Assembly (NCBI RefSeq): GCF_030165005.1
Contig: NZ_JASNNW010000026.1
Coordinates: forward strand, 1-44,330
DNA from: Blastococcus capsensis
GTDB lineage: Bacteria; Actinomycetota; Actinomycetes; Mycobacteriales; Geodermatophilaceae
Length of the DNA: 44,330 nucleotides
Direction: 5' to 3'
How positions within the stretch are numbered: position 1 is the stretch's first letter; every line of letters starts with the position of its first letter. This document shows, piece by piece, positions 9,061-16,897 of the stretch. The notes below the pieces were generated by a model. It made no database searches, had not been told where the DNA came from, and was given only the letters and a program-made list of their open reading frames with translations. A program made the position numbers and the translations under genes.

Positions 9061-11829
9061 GTGAGCTTCCCGCACGCGTGGGACGGGAGGGGCGCGACGG
9101 ACAGGAAGCGGCGCGTTTCCAGTGACGTGCTCGACACGTTCAGTAACGACATGCACAGTTCGCTCGTGCCACCGGGAGCCCTGCACCACCGGGTGACCGC
9201 CGCTCTGAGCAACTGGCAGCTCGACGACGCCGAGCAGCTGCTGTCCGGGGTCGAGCGGGACCCGTCGCCCTACGTCGCGGCCGTGCCGACCGCCGACGCG
9301 CCCGAGGGCGCCCCGACGTCGCTGGGCCGGGCGTGGGCGGACACGCTGCGCGCCGAGCTGCTGGTGCGCCGGCTGCGCGTCGCCGGGTTCACCCTGGTCG
9401 GCGACCCGGTGGCCGGGAACTCTCCCGCCGAGCCGGCGCTCGACCTGCACGCGGGGGTCGCCGAACTGATCGACGGCCAAGGCGCGCCCTCCCGCGAGGA
9501 CGCCGACCCGCGTTCGGAGTCGGCGTCCCGGGCCGCACTGGCCATCGCCCTCGTCCGCTCGGCCAAGGCCGCGTTCGACGCCGCCGACGACGACCTCCAG
9601 CGGGCCGCGGGCCTCGCCCGGCACGCCCGCATCGAGCTGCTCTCCCGGCGGATCGACGCCGCGATGGACGAGGCCGTGGAGGCCGCGAGCCTGCTCGACC
9701 CGGCGCTCCCGCCCAGCGCGCTGCTGGTGGACACCCTGGGCACGCTGGCCGGCGTCCTGGCCGACCTCGAGCTCATGCCGCTCGCGCTGGACTACCAGCG
9801 ACGCGCGCACGAGACGGCTCAGGCGGCCGCCGCCGACCCCGCCGTCCTCGGTCCGGAGGACCCCGACCCCGATGTGCTCGTGGCCGTCGCTGCCGCCCGC
9901 CTCGGTGAACTGTGCGCCGAGCTCGGCGAGGGGCTGCTCGACGACGGCGCGCCCGAGTCAGCCGCCCCGTACTTCAGCGAGGCCCGGGAGCTGGCCGAGC
10001 GGGCCCTGGCGCAGCTGCCCCCGGACACGGCCGGGATCGTGGCTGCCCAGGTGGTGCACGGCTGGGCGCTGGTGGGCATGGGCGAGCACGCCGCGGCGAC
10101 CGGTCCGCTGCGCGCCGCCGTCCGGCACTCCGCGGCCGCCGCCGACCGCGACCGCCTCGCCTCGGCGCAGCTGGCGCTGGGCCGGGCACTGCGCCGGCAG
10201 GGCGAGGAACGGGCCGCCGACGAGCACCTGGTCGCCGCCCTCGGCCTCGCCACCGAGCACGGCCTGCCCCGGCTGCGCCGGGCGGCGCTGCGCGAGCTGT
10301 GCACACTGCACGCCGACCTGGACGACGCCGGCCGGGCGCTGCCCTACCTGCAGGCGTACCTGACCGACGAGCTGGACCGCGTCGACGAGCGGCGCACCCG
10401 CTGGGTGGAGTTGTTCGGCCGCCGCAAGAGCCTGCTGGAGACCGAGCGGGCCGCGGGCCAGCTGCGCCGGCAGGCCTACGAGGACCCGCTCACGCACCTG
10501 CCGAACCGGCGCTACGCCGAGGCGCGGCTCGACGGCCTGCTGGCCGCCGGCGGCATCCCGGCCCTGGCCGTCGTCGACGTCGACCGGTTCAAGTCGATCA
10601 ACGACTCCATCGGGCACCCCGGCGGCGACGCCGTGCTGCGCGTGGTCGGGGAGCTGCTGGTGGCCGGCGTCCGCGACACCGACGAGGTGTGCCGCTGGGC
10701 CGGCGACGAGTTCGTCATCCTGCTGCCCGAGACCACCGCCGAGCAGGCCGAACGAGCGCTGGAGCGCATCCGGGCCTCGGTCGCCCGCTACCCGTGGGTG
10801 GAGCTGGGCCTCGACGTACCGGTCACGATCAGCGCCGGCATCGCCTCGGCGACCCGGGGCGACGACCGCAAGACGCTGTTCGCCGCGGCCGACGGCGTCC
10901 TCTACGACGCCAAGCGCAGCGGACGGGACCGGGTGGTGCGGCTCTCGGCGCTCACCCAGACCCGCGCCCCGGGCGCACCGGCCGCTCCCGCCCCCGTGAC
11001 CCCCGGCGGCACCGGCGGCGTCCCGGCTCCGGTGCTGCCCAGGCCGTCGGACGACGCGCACCATGCGCTGGCCGCCGTCCGCGAGGAGGCGACCGGATTC
11101 GCGCCGCTGGTGGACCCGCCGCATCCCCCGCTGAGCAGCGGCCGGCCCGGCGACCCCCTGCTCGGGCCGCTCCCCCGGTCCCCGCAGCCGACGACGCCGG
11201 CTCCCGTCACCGCCGGCGGGCCGGAGGCCGTGTGGGCCACCGGCCGCAGCACCGAGCAGGTGCTGGCGCTGGTCCGTCAGACGCGGCGTGAGCAGCCCGA
11301 CCGCCCCGCACTCGTGCTGCGCGCGGCCCCGGAGACGCTGCTGGCGCTGGCCGCCGAGCACGGTGCGGCCGCGACCATGGACGCTCTCGCGATGGCCGCG
11401 GCGGTGGGCCCGGTGCCCGAGCCGGTCGGCCGCACCACCGTGCTCTGCGCGGGTGGCGCCGACGCCCCGGTCGCCGCGGAGGTGGCGTTCGTCGCGCGGA
11501 TGGCCGGCACGTCCGTCACCCGGCTCGACGACGTCTCCGTCAGTCGGCTGCGCGCCCTGCTGGACGGCGGCTCGCTGGTCGCCGACTGCCTCGTGGTCGT
11601 CGCCGGCATGGACGCCTACCTGGCGACGGCGATCGGCCCGCTCACCGACGTCCCCGTGGTCGCCGTGCCCACCTCCGCCGGTCAGCCCAGCGCGTTCGGC
11701 GGCCTCGGCGCGCTCATGACGATGCTCAACTCCTCCGCACCGGGGGTCGTGGTGAGCACCATCGACAACGGCTACGCGGCGGGTGTGTTCGCGGCGCGGG
11801 TGAGCCGGAGGAGCGGCGAGCGGCCGTGA
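9061..11829 (+). CDS. TPR-GGDEF protein fused to a LarB-like (PurE-fold) domain
   Basis: This is a 922-residue, three-part protein. Residues about 40-470 are helical TPR-like repeats resembling the preceding gene. Residues about 475-630 are a GGDEF domain with VVDVDRFKSINDS, signature AGDEF at 547-551 and an RxxD site (RDTD) five residues before it. A Pro/Ala-rich linker leads to a LarB-like domain (about 720-915): PEAVWATGRSTEQVLALV, then VVVAGMDAYLATAIGPLTD, VPVVAVPTSAG and MLNSSAPGVVV. LarB carboxylates and hydrolyses NaAD at the first step of nickel-pincer cofactor synthesis. Here the usual GMEGAL reads GMDAYL (D851) and the usual LNSCA reads LNSSA (S892), so LarB activity is doubtful. 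GTG 9061 follows GGGGAGGAG. larC follows. Confidence 0.82.
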   Translation: MSFPHAWDGRGATDRKRRVSSDVLDTFSNDMHSSLVPPGALHHRVTAALSNWQLDDAEQLLSGVERDPSPYVAAVPTADAPEGAPTSLGRAWADTLRAELLVRRLRVAGFTLVGDPVAGNSPAEPALDLHAGVAELIDGQGAPSREDADPRSESASRAALAIALVRSAKAAFDAADDDLQRAAGLARHARIELLSRRIDAAMDEAVEAASLLDPALPPSALLVDTLGTLAGVLADLELMPLALDYQRRAHETAQAAAADPAVLGPEDPDPDVLVAVAAARLGELCAELGEGLLDDGAPESAAPYFSEARELAERALAQLPPDTAGIVAAQVVHGWALVGMGEHAAATGPLRAAVRHSAAAADRDRLASAQLALGRALRRQGEERAADEHLVAALGLATEHGLPRLRRAALRELCTLHADLDDAGRALPYLQAYLTDELDRVDERRTRWVELFGRRKSLLETERAAGQLRRQAYEDPLTHLPNRRYAEARLDGLLAAGGIPALAVVDVDRFKSINDSIGHPGGDAVLRVVGELLVAGVRDTDEVCRWAGDEFVILLPETTAEQAERALERIRASVARYPWVELGLDVPVTISAGIASATRGDDRKTLFAAADGVLYDAKRSGRDRVVRLSALTQTRAPGAPAAPAPVTPGGTGGVPAPVLPRPSDDAHHALAAVREEATGFAPLVDPPHPPLSSGRPGDPLLGPLPRSPQPTTPAPVTAGGPEAVWATGRSTEQVLALVRQTRREQPDRPALVLRAAPETLLALAAEHGAAATMDALAMAAAVGPVPEPVGRTTVLCAGGADAPVAAEVAFVARMAGTSVTRLDDVSVSRLRALLDGGSLVADCLVVVAGMDAYLATAIGPLTDVPVVAVPTSAGQPSAFGGLGALMTMLNSSAPGVVVSTIDNGYAAGVFAARVSRRSGERP

Positions 11830-11837
11830 GGCTCTGG

Positions 11838-11874
11838 GGGACGGCACCTGGCCGCGGTGTCGTCCGGAGGACGA
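11838..11874 (+). repeat. Dispersed intergenic repeat, family D, copy 1
   Basis: This 37-base stretch between the GGDEF-larB fusion and larC matches the reverse complement of 43158-43194 with three mismatches, including an identical 19-mer GGTGTCGTCCGGAGGACGA. The central GTCGTCC-GGA-GGACGAC is a hairpin. It contains the GGAGG (11866-11870) that is the only candidate ribosome site for larC. Confidence 0.7.
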
Positions 11875-11884
11875 CGGTGTCATC

Positions 11885-13093
11885 GTGATCGGGTGGCTGG
11901 ATCTGGCGGCCGGGGCATCGGGCGACATGCTGCTCGGCGCGATGGTCGACGCGGGGGTGCCGCTGGACGTGCCGGCCGAGGCGGTGGCCGCGCTGCCGGT
12001 CGAGCACGTGGTCCTGGAGATCGAGCAGGTCACCCGGCACGGGCTGGGCGCCACCCGCGTCCACGTCCGCACCCCTCCGTCGGACACCGCGCGCACCTGG
12101 GCCGACGTCCGGTCGCTGCTGGCCGCCTCCGCCCTGCCCGCACCGGTGCGCGACGGCGCCCTGGCCGTGTTCGAACGGCTGGCCGTGGCGGAGGCGCGGG
12201 TGCACCGCACCGACCCCGAGGACGTGCACTTCCACGAGGTCGGGGCGCTGGACGCCCTGGCCGACGTCGTCGGGGTGGTGGCCTGCCTGGAGTACCTGGA
12301 GCTCGACCGGCTGACCGCCTCCTCCGTGGCCCTGGGCAGCGGCTCGGCCCGGGGCGCGCACGGCGTCGTCCCCGTTCCCGGCCCGGCCGTGCTGGAGCTG
12401 CTGGCCGGGGTCCCGGTGCACGCCGGGGCAGTGGCCGCGGAGATGTGCACCCCCACCGGCGCGGCGCTGCTGGCCGCGCGGGTGGACGAATGGACGACCC
12501 TGCCCGCCCTGCGGCCGGAGCGGGTGGGCACCGGCGCCGGCCAGCGGGATCCCGCGGAGCTGCCCAACGTCGTCCGGCTGGTGCTCGGCGAACCGGCCGA
12601 CCCGGCCCTGCCACGGCCGGTGGTGCTCGAGGCGAACGTCGACGACCTGGATCCCCGGCTGTGGCCGGGCGTGCTCGACGCACTGCTGGCGGCGGGCGCC
12701 TCCGACGCCTGGCTGACGCCGATCCTGATGAAGAAGGGCCGCCCGGCGCACACCCTCTCGGTGCTCTGCCGGCCCGACGCCGTGGCGGCGGTCCAGGCCG
12801 CCGTCTTCGCGACGACGTCGACCATCGGCCTGCGGGTGCTCGAGGTCGGCAAGGTGGCGCTGGACCGGACGCAGGCGGCCGTGACCGTGCTCGGCGGGCA
12901 GGTGGGGGTGAAGCTCGCCGTCTCCGGCGGACGGCCGGTGAACGTGAGCGTCGAGTTCGACGACGTCGCCGCCCTGGCCCAGGACCTCGGCCTGCCGGTC
13001 AAGGAGGTGCTGCGGGCGGCCACCGCCGCCGCGGAGGCCGCCCATCCGGTCGCGCCCGGGCCTCCGGCCGGCACCCCGCCGCTCTGGCGCTGA
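11885..13093 (+). CDS. larC: LarC, nickel insertion protein for nickel-pincer cofactor
   Basis: LarC is the CTP-dependent nickel-insertion enzyme that completes the nickel-pincer nucleotide used by lactate racemase and other LarA-type enzymes. The 402-residue protein has the family N-terminus GWLDLAAGASGDMLLGAMVD, the histidine motif VHFHEVGALDALADVVG, a MCTPTGAALL segment, and the C-terminal domain starting at VVLEANVDDLDPRLW with WLTPILMKKGRPAHTLSVLC. It appears full length and unbroken. GTG 11885 is chosen because MIGWLDLAAGASGD aligns with family starts; the GGAGG site is 14 bases away, longer than usual. It is probably co-transcribed with the GGDEF-LarB gene. No larE or larA is in the window. 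Confidence 0.92.
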   Translation: MIGWLDLAAGASGDMLLGAMVDAGVPLDVPAEAVAALPVEHVVLEIEQVTRHGLGATRVHVRTPPSDTARTWADVRSLLAASALPAPVRDGALAVFERLAVAEARVHRTDPEDVHFHEVGALDALADVVGVVACLEYLELDRLTASSVALGSGSARGAHGVVPVPGPAVLELLAGVPVHAGAVAAEMCTPTGAALLAARVDEWTTLPALRPERVGTGAGQRDPAELPNVVRLVLGEPADPALPRPVVLEANVDDLDPRLWPGVLDALLAAGASDAWLTPILMKKGRPAHTLSVLCRPDAVAAVQAAVFATTSTIGLRVLEVGKVALDRTQAAVTVLGGQVGVKLAVSGGRPVNVSVEFDDVAALAQDLGLPVKEVLRAATAAAEAAHPVAPGPPAGTPPLWR

Positions 13094-13128
13094 CGGCGCC
13101 CGGGCTGCAACCGGCGTCAGCGGCACGA

Positions 13129-13194
13129 ACCTCACCGTGCTGTCGCCGTCCCCGTGCTGCTGCGAGAGGTCGGGCACCGCAGGGTGAGGTCGGC
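13129..13194. repeat. Palindromic intergenic repeat, family B, copy 1
   Basis: Outer arms ACCTCACC (13129-13136) and GGTGAGGT (13183-13190) enclose CGCCGTCCCCGTGCTGCTGC-like sequence related to copies at 23645 and 30044. It lies between the convergent ends of larC and the MocR gene and may serve as a bidirectional terminator. Confidence 0.6.
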
Positions 13195-13207
13195 GCGCGC
13201 GGGCAGC

Positions 13208-14641
13208 TCAGACCACCGGGTCGCCGACGGCCCGCTCCACCGCGCCGGCCCGGGCCGGCCCGGTCTCCGCATCGGCGCGCGCCAACCGCTCCACCGCGTC
13301 CCGGAGCACCTCGGGCGGGTGGGTGAACGGCAGCCGGAGCCGGTCGTCGAGGGCGTGCCCGGTGCCGAACAGCGGCCCGGCTGCCAGCCGCAGGCCGTGC
13401 CGCTCGGCGGCGGCGGCCAGCGCCCGGGACCGGGCCGACGGCAGGCCGCACCACAGCACCAGCCCACCCGTCGGCACCGGTACCCGCCAGGCCGGCAGCC
13501 GGTCCCGGAGCGCCGCCACGAGCGCGTCCCGACGCTCCCGCAGCCTGGCCCGGTGCCCGACGAGCTCGGCGTCGAGCCCCTCGAGCAGCACGCAGGCGGC
13601 CAACTGCTCCACCAGCGGCACGGACATCACCGAGCGCACCGCGACGGCGGTGAGCTTCCGGACGACGTCGGCGTCCGCGCGCACCCATCCGATCCGCAGC
13701 CCACCCCACGCGACCTTGCTCAGGGTGCCCACGGTGACGTGCCCGGTACCGAACGCGGCCAGCGGCGGCGGGGGCGGGCCCTCGAACCAGATGTCGGCGA
13801 TCGTCTCGTCGACGACGGCCAGGGTGCCGGCCCGGCGTAGCGCGCGGGCCAGCCGCTCCCGGCCCGCGGTGTCGAGCAGCCGTCCGGTGGGGTTCTGATA
13901 GTCGGGCATCAGGCATGCGCCGGCCGGCCGGGCCTCCGCGAGGACCCGCTCGGCGGTTCCGAGCCAGGCGTCGAGGTCGTCGGGGTCGAGCGCGGTGGGC
14001 AGCAGCCGCAATCCCTGCGCCCGGGCGGCCTCCAGCGCATTCGGGTAGGTGGGTTGCTCGACCAGGAGCCGCCGCCCGCGCGGGAACAGGCCGGTGAACG
14101 CCGTCGCCAGACCGTGCAGGGCGCCGACGGTGACCATCACCTGCTCCGCGCTCGTCGGCAGTCCGCGCGCCGTGTACCGCTCGGCCACCCGCGCACGCAG
14201 GTCGGGCAGACCGGCCGGGTGGTACCCGTGCTGGGGCAGGTACCGCGGCAGCTCGGCCAGCGCGGCGGCGAACGCGGCGGGCACCGACGACGGGGCCGAC
14301 GGTGCGGCGTGCGCGAGGTCGATCAGTCCGTCGTCGGCCGGCCCGGGCACCCAGCTGCCCCGGTGCGGACCGGCCGGGAGCGCGGCGAAGGTGCCCGCGC
14401 CCTGGCGGGCGGTCGCCCAGCCGTCCTCCCGCAACCGTGCGTAGGCGGCGGTGACCGTGGCCCGGCTCAGCCCGAGTGCGGCGGCCAGCTCGCGTTCGGC
14501 GGGCAGTCGGGTGCCCAGCGGCAGCCGGCCGTCGGCGACCAGCAGCCGCACCCGCGACGCCAGCGCCGCGTACCGGGGCACGCGCGTGGCGCCCAGGTCG
14601 CCGACCAGCCCCGCCAGCCGCCGCGCCGAGGTCGCCGCCAC
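13208..14641 (-). CDS. MocR/PdxR-type GntR regulator with aminotransferase-like domain (YczR-like)
   Basis: This is a 477-residue transcription regulator. Residues about 15-85 form a GntR winged helix (LPLGTRLPAERELAAALGLSRATVTAAYARL). The rest is a PLP-dependent aminotransferase fold class I: YHPAGLPDLRARVAERYTARGLPT, MPDYQNPTGRLLD, and the Schiff-base region VTVGTLSKVAWGGLRIGWVRA with the lysine in LSKVAWGG. GTG 14641 follows GGAGGAAATGGC. The gene is divergent from a YczE-family membrane gene 58 bases away, the known arrangement for the YczR subgroup of MocR, so it very likely controls that gene in response to a PLP-linked ligand. The effector is not known. Confidence 0.9.
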   Translation of the reverse strand: MAATSARRLAGLVGDLGATRVPRYAALASRVRLLVADGRLPLGTRLPAERELAAALGLSRATVTAAYARLREDGWATARQGAGTFAALPAGPHRGSWVPGPADDGLIDLAHAAPSAPSSVPAAFAAALAELPRYLPQHGYHPAGLPDLRARVAERYTARGLPTSAEQVMVTVGALHGLATAFTGLFPRGRRLLVEQPTYPNALEAARAQGLRLLPTALDPDDLDAWLGTAERVLAEARPAGACLMPDYQNPTGRLLDTAGRERLARALRRAGTLAVVDETIADIWFEGPPPPPLAAFGTGHVTVGTLSKVAWGGLRIGWVRADADVVRKLTAVAVRSVMSVPLVEQLAACVLLEGLDAELVGHRARLRERRDALVAALRDRLPAWRVPVPTGGLVLWCGLPSARSRALAAAAERHGLRLAAGPLFGTGHALDDRLRLPFTHPPEVLRDAVERLARADAETGPARAGAVERAVGDPVV

Positions 14642-14654
14642 GCCATTTCCTCCC

Positions 14655-14681
14655 GATTGGACTGTGGTTGACGGGCCAATC
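14655..14681. promoter_or_regulatory. Inverted repeat in the MocR/YczE divergent promoter
   Basis: GATTGG (14655-14660) and CCAATC (14676-14681) are perfect 6-base arms, starts 21 bases apart, in the 58-base gap between the two divergent starts. A TTGAC (-35-like) lies between them. The position and spacing of two helical turns fit an operator for the MocR-type regulator. Confidence 0.5.
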
Positions 14682-14699
14682 CTGGCCGATGATCGACGT

Positions 14700-15437
14700 G
14701 TGAACCAGCGTCTCCTGCTCATCGGCGCCCCCGCCACCGTCAGCGGCACCCCCCGGCGGCTGCTGCAGCTCTACGCGGGCCTGGCGCTGTACGGCGCCTC
14801 GATGGCGCTGATGGTCCGCTCGACCCTCGGCGTGATGCCCTGGGACGTGCTGCACCAGGGGCTGGCGGGCCGGCTCGGCTGGTCGATCGGGGCGGTCACC
14901 ATCGCGGTGGGCGTCCTCGTGCTGCTGGCGTGGATCCCGCTCCGCCAGCGCCCGGGGCTGGGCACGGTGAGCAACGTCGTCGTCATCGGCCTGGCCGTCG
15001 ACGCGACGCTCGCCGTCCTGTCCGCACCGGAGGCCCCGGCGGCTCGGGCCGGGTTCCTGGCCGCCGGTGTGCTGCTCAACGCCGTCGCCACCGCCGCCTA
15101 CATCGGCGTGCACCTCGGCCCGGGGCCGCGCGACGGGCTGATGACCGGCCTGGTGCGGCGCACCGGGCGGTCGGTGCGGCTGGTGCGGACGTCGGTGGAG
15201 GTCGCCGTCGTGGCCACCGGCTGGCTGCTGGGCGGCACGCTCGGGCTCGGCACCGTCGTGTACGCGCTGGCCATCGGCCCGCTGGTGCAGGTGCTGCTGC
15301 CGCGGCTGTCGCTGCCGCTGGCCGGGTCAGTGCCCGCGGCGCAGCCCGGTGGCGGCCACGACCGGGACGACGGCGAGCACGAGCACCGCGACCGCCGTCC
15401 CGCCACCACCGGCCCAGGCCGCGAAGACCAGCAGTGA
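14700..15437 (+). CDS. YczE-family integral membrane protein
   Basis: This 245-residue membrane protein of the YczE/YyaS/YitT-like family has about five to six hydrophobic segments. It starts RLLQLYAGLALYGASMALMVRSTLGVMPWDVLHQGLA, with the family motif LG-x-PWDVLHQGL. LGPGPRDGLMTGL and a C-terminal segment YALAIGPLVQVLLPR follow. The role of the family is not settled. GTG 14700 is used (VNQRLLL). The last 35 or so residues (after about 15340) are hydrophilic and read through the 3-prime end of the decayed MFS gene on the other strand, so this tail is probably not ancestral. Control by the divergent MocR gene is likely. Confidence 0.85.
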   Translation: MNQRLLLIGAPATVSGTPRRLLQLYAGLALYGASMALMVRSTLGVMPWDVLHQGLAGRLGWSIGAVTIAVGVLVLLAWIPLRQRPGLGTVSNVVVIGLAVDATLAVLSAPEAPAARAGFLAAGVLLNAVATAAYIGVHLGPGPRDGLMTGLVRRTGRSVRLVRTSVEVAVVATGWLLGGTLGLGTVVYALAIGPLVQVLLPRLSLPLAGSVPAAQPGGGHDRDDGEHEHRDRRPATTGPGREDQQ

Positions 15438-15868
15438 GGACAGCTCGGTCCCGGCGCCGGCGACCGACGTGATCGTGACGCGGTACGGCCCGGTGATCCG
15501 CCGCTGCAACTCCGCCTCGGCGGCGACGAGCACCGCCAGGTACAGGCCGTAGGCCACCGCCAGCGCGGCCAAGGCCACCGGCGGAGCCACCACCGGCACC
15601 AGGAGCAGACCCGACCCGGCCCCCAGCAGCAACGCGGCCAGGAGGACCGCCGAGGGCCGGGCCGGCCGGCCGCCGAGGGCGGCGCCGGCACGCCCCGGCG
15701 GGACCAGCGGTCCGCGAGCAGCCCCGCAGGCACCTCGGCCAGCAGCCCGGCGACCGACCAGAGCGCGGACAGCAACGACAGCTGGGCACCCGACAGCCCC
15801 GTGTCGAGGAAGAGCAGGGCGTAGAGCGGATAGAGCGGCACCAGCTCGGAGAGCGCGGCCCAGCCCAC
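15327..15868 (-). pseudogene. Decayed MFS transporter (internal deletion plus frameshift)
   Basis: Two minus-strand frames together give pieces of one major facilitator protein. From GTG 15868 the first frame reads LVPLYPLYALLFLDTGLSGA and LLAEVPAGLLADRWSRRG, which are transmembrane helices 1-2 with the loop 2-3 motif. The signal then moves to another frame near 15690, giving several hydrophobic segments and RITGPYRVTITSVAG-GTELSSLLVFAAWA, which resembles late C-terminal-half helices, to a stop at 15327. The total is about 180 residues against about 400 for the family, so the middle (about helices 3-8) is missing. The opposite-strand YczE gene overlaps its 3-prime end. A sequencing error could explain the frameshift but not the missing middle. 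Confidence 0.7.
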
Positions 15869-16041
15869 GGCCAGGCGGGCGAGCGGCCGGGCCGCCCCGG
15901 GCAGCGGGGAGGGTGCGGATCAATGTCGGCGCATGCCGGGGACCGTACTCGCCGACTCCGGCTCCGGTCCCGAATCCGAGGCGGGAACCGGAGGCGAGCA
16001 GCGGAACAACTCGTGCGGGGGAACTGCCCCGGCGGGCCTCG

Positions 16042-16794
16042 ATGACGCTACTGTCCGCGCCGTTGCGAAACAGAACGGATCGGAGTCGCCGGCCGTATCG
16101 GAGGGACCGGGTCCTCGCCGATGGCCGGCTGGACGCCACCGAGGTGGCCGTCGCCCTGCCCGGCCGGCCGCTGCGGCGGGTCTCCACCGCGGGCGCACGG
16201 GTGCGCGACGACACGGGCAAGCTGCTGGGCCTCGTCCTGACCTCCACCGACGTCACCGAGCAGCGCGCGCTGGAGGCCGCGCTGCGCGAGGCGGCGCTGC
16301 ACGACCCCTTGACCGGGCTGCCCAACCGCAACCTCCTGCTGGACCGGCTGGACCAGAGCCTGGCCGCCGCCGAGCGCGCGCAGCGGCCGATGGCGGTGCT
16401 CTACTGCGACCTCGACGGGTTCAAGCCGGTGAACGACTTCGCGGGGCACGCGGCGGGCGACGAGGTGCTGGTCGAGGCATCGCGCCGGCTGGCCGCCGCG
16501 GTGCGCCCCGGCGACACCGTGGCGCGGATCGGCGGCGACGAGTTCGTCGTGCTCTGCCCCGAGGTCGGCTCGGAGGCGGCCGCCCAGGTGATCGCCGACC
16601 GGATCACCACCGCCTTCGACCAGCCGCTGCGCCGGTCGGGGGGCGCCGAGCACGCGGTCGGCATCAGCATCGGCGTCGCGCTCTGCGGCCCCGGTGACAC
16701 GGCCGACACCGCCCTGGCGTCCTCGGACGCCGCCATGTACCGGGTCAAGGCCGCCCGCCGGCCGGCGCACAGACGGGCACCGGCCACGGTCTGA
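16042..16794 (+). CDS. GGDEF diguanylate cyclase with truncated PAS domain
   Basis: The C-terminal 170 residues are a complete GGDEF domain: HDPLTGLPNRNLLLDRL, YCDLDGFKPVNDFAGH, and signature RIGGDEFVVL with an RxxD site (RPGD) five residues before GGDEF, so c-di-GMP synthesis with feedback control is expected. Before it is only the end of a PAS/PAC region (GLVLTSTDVTEQRALEAAL). The N-terminal part of the PAS fold is missing. The frame is open from 15913, but residues before MTLLSAPLR (16042) are basic, proline-rich and unlike a domain. The start is therefore uncertain, and the gene may be an N-terminally broken remnant next to the decayed MFS gene. Confidence 0.7.
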   Translation: MTLLSAPLRNRTDRSRRPYRRDRVLADGRLDATEVAVALPGRPLRRVSTAGARVRDDTGKLLGLVLTSTDVTEQRALEAALREAALHDPLTGLPNRNLLLDRLDQSLAAAERAQRPMAVLYCDLDGFKPVNDFAGHAAGDEVLVEASRRLAAAVRPGDTVARIGGDEFVVLCPEVGSEAAAQVIADRITTAFDQPLRRSGGAEHAVGISIGVALCGPGDTADTALASSDAAMYRVKAARRPAHRRAPATV

Positions 16795-16897
16795 TCCGCC
16801 TCCCACCGGGCGCGTGAGCACCGACCGTTACCGTGGGCCACCGAGAGATCGCCTGCCCGAGCCCCGCCCGGCAGAGCCGAGCGAGGAGAGTTCGAGA

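Noticed and set aside
7241..9064. 607-codon plus-strand frame overlapping the first diguanylate cyclase
   Set aside because: It is a shifted-frame shadow with Arg/Ala/Pro repeats; the GGDEF frame has all the conserved motifs and a good ribosome site.
16795..16897. Manganese riboswitch before the GDT1-type transporter
   Set aside because: The conserved yybP-ykoY core elements were not found in the short leader.
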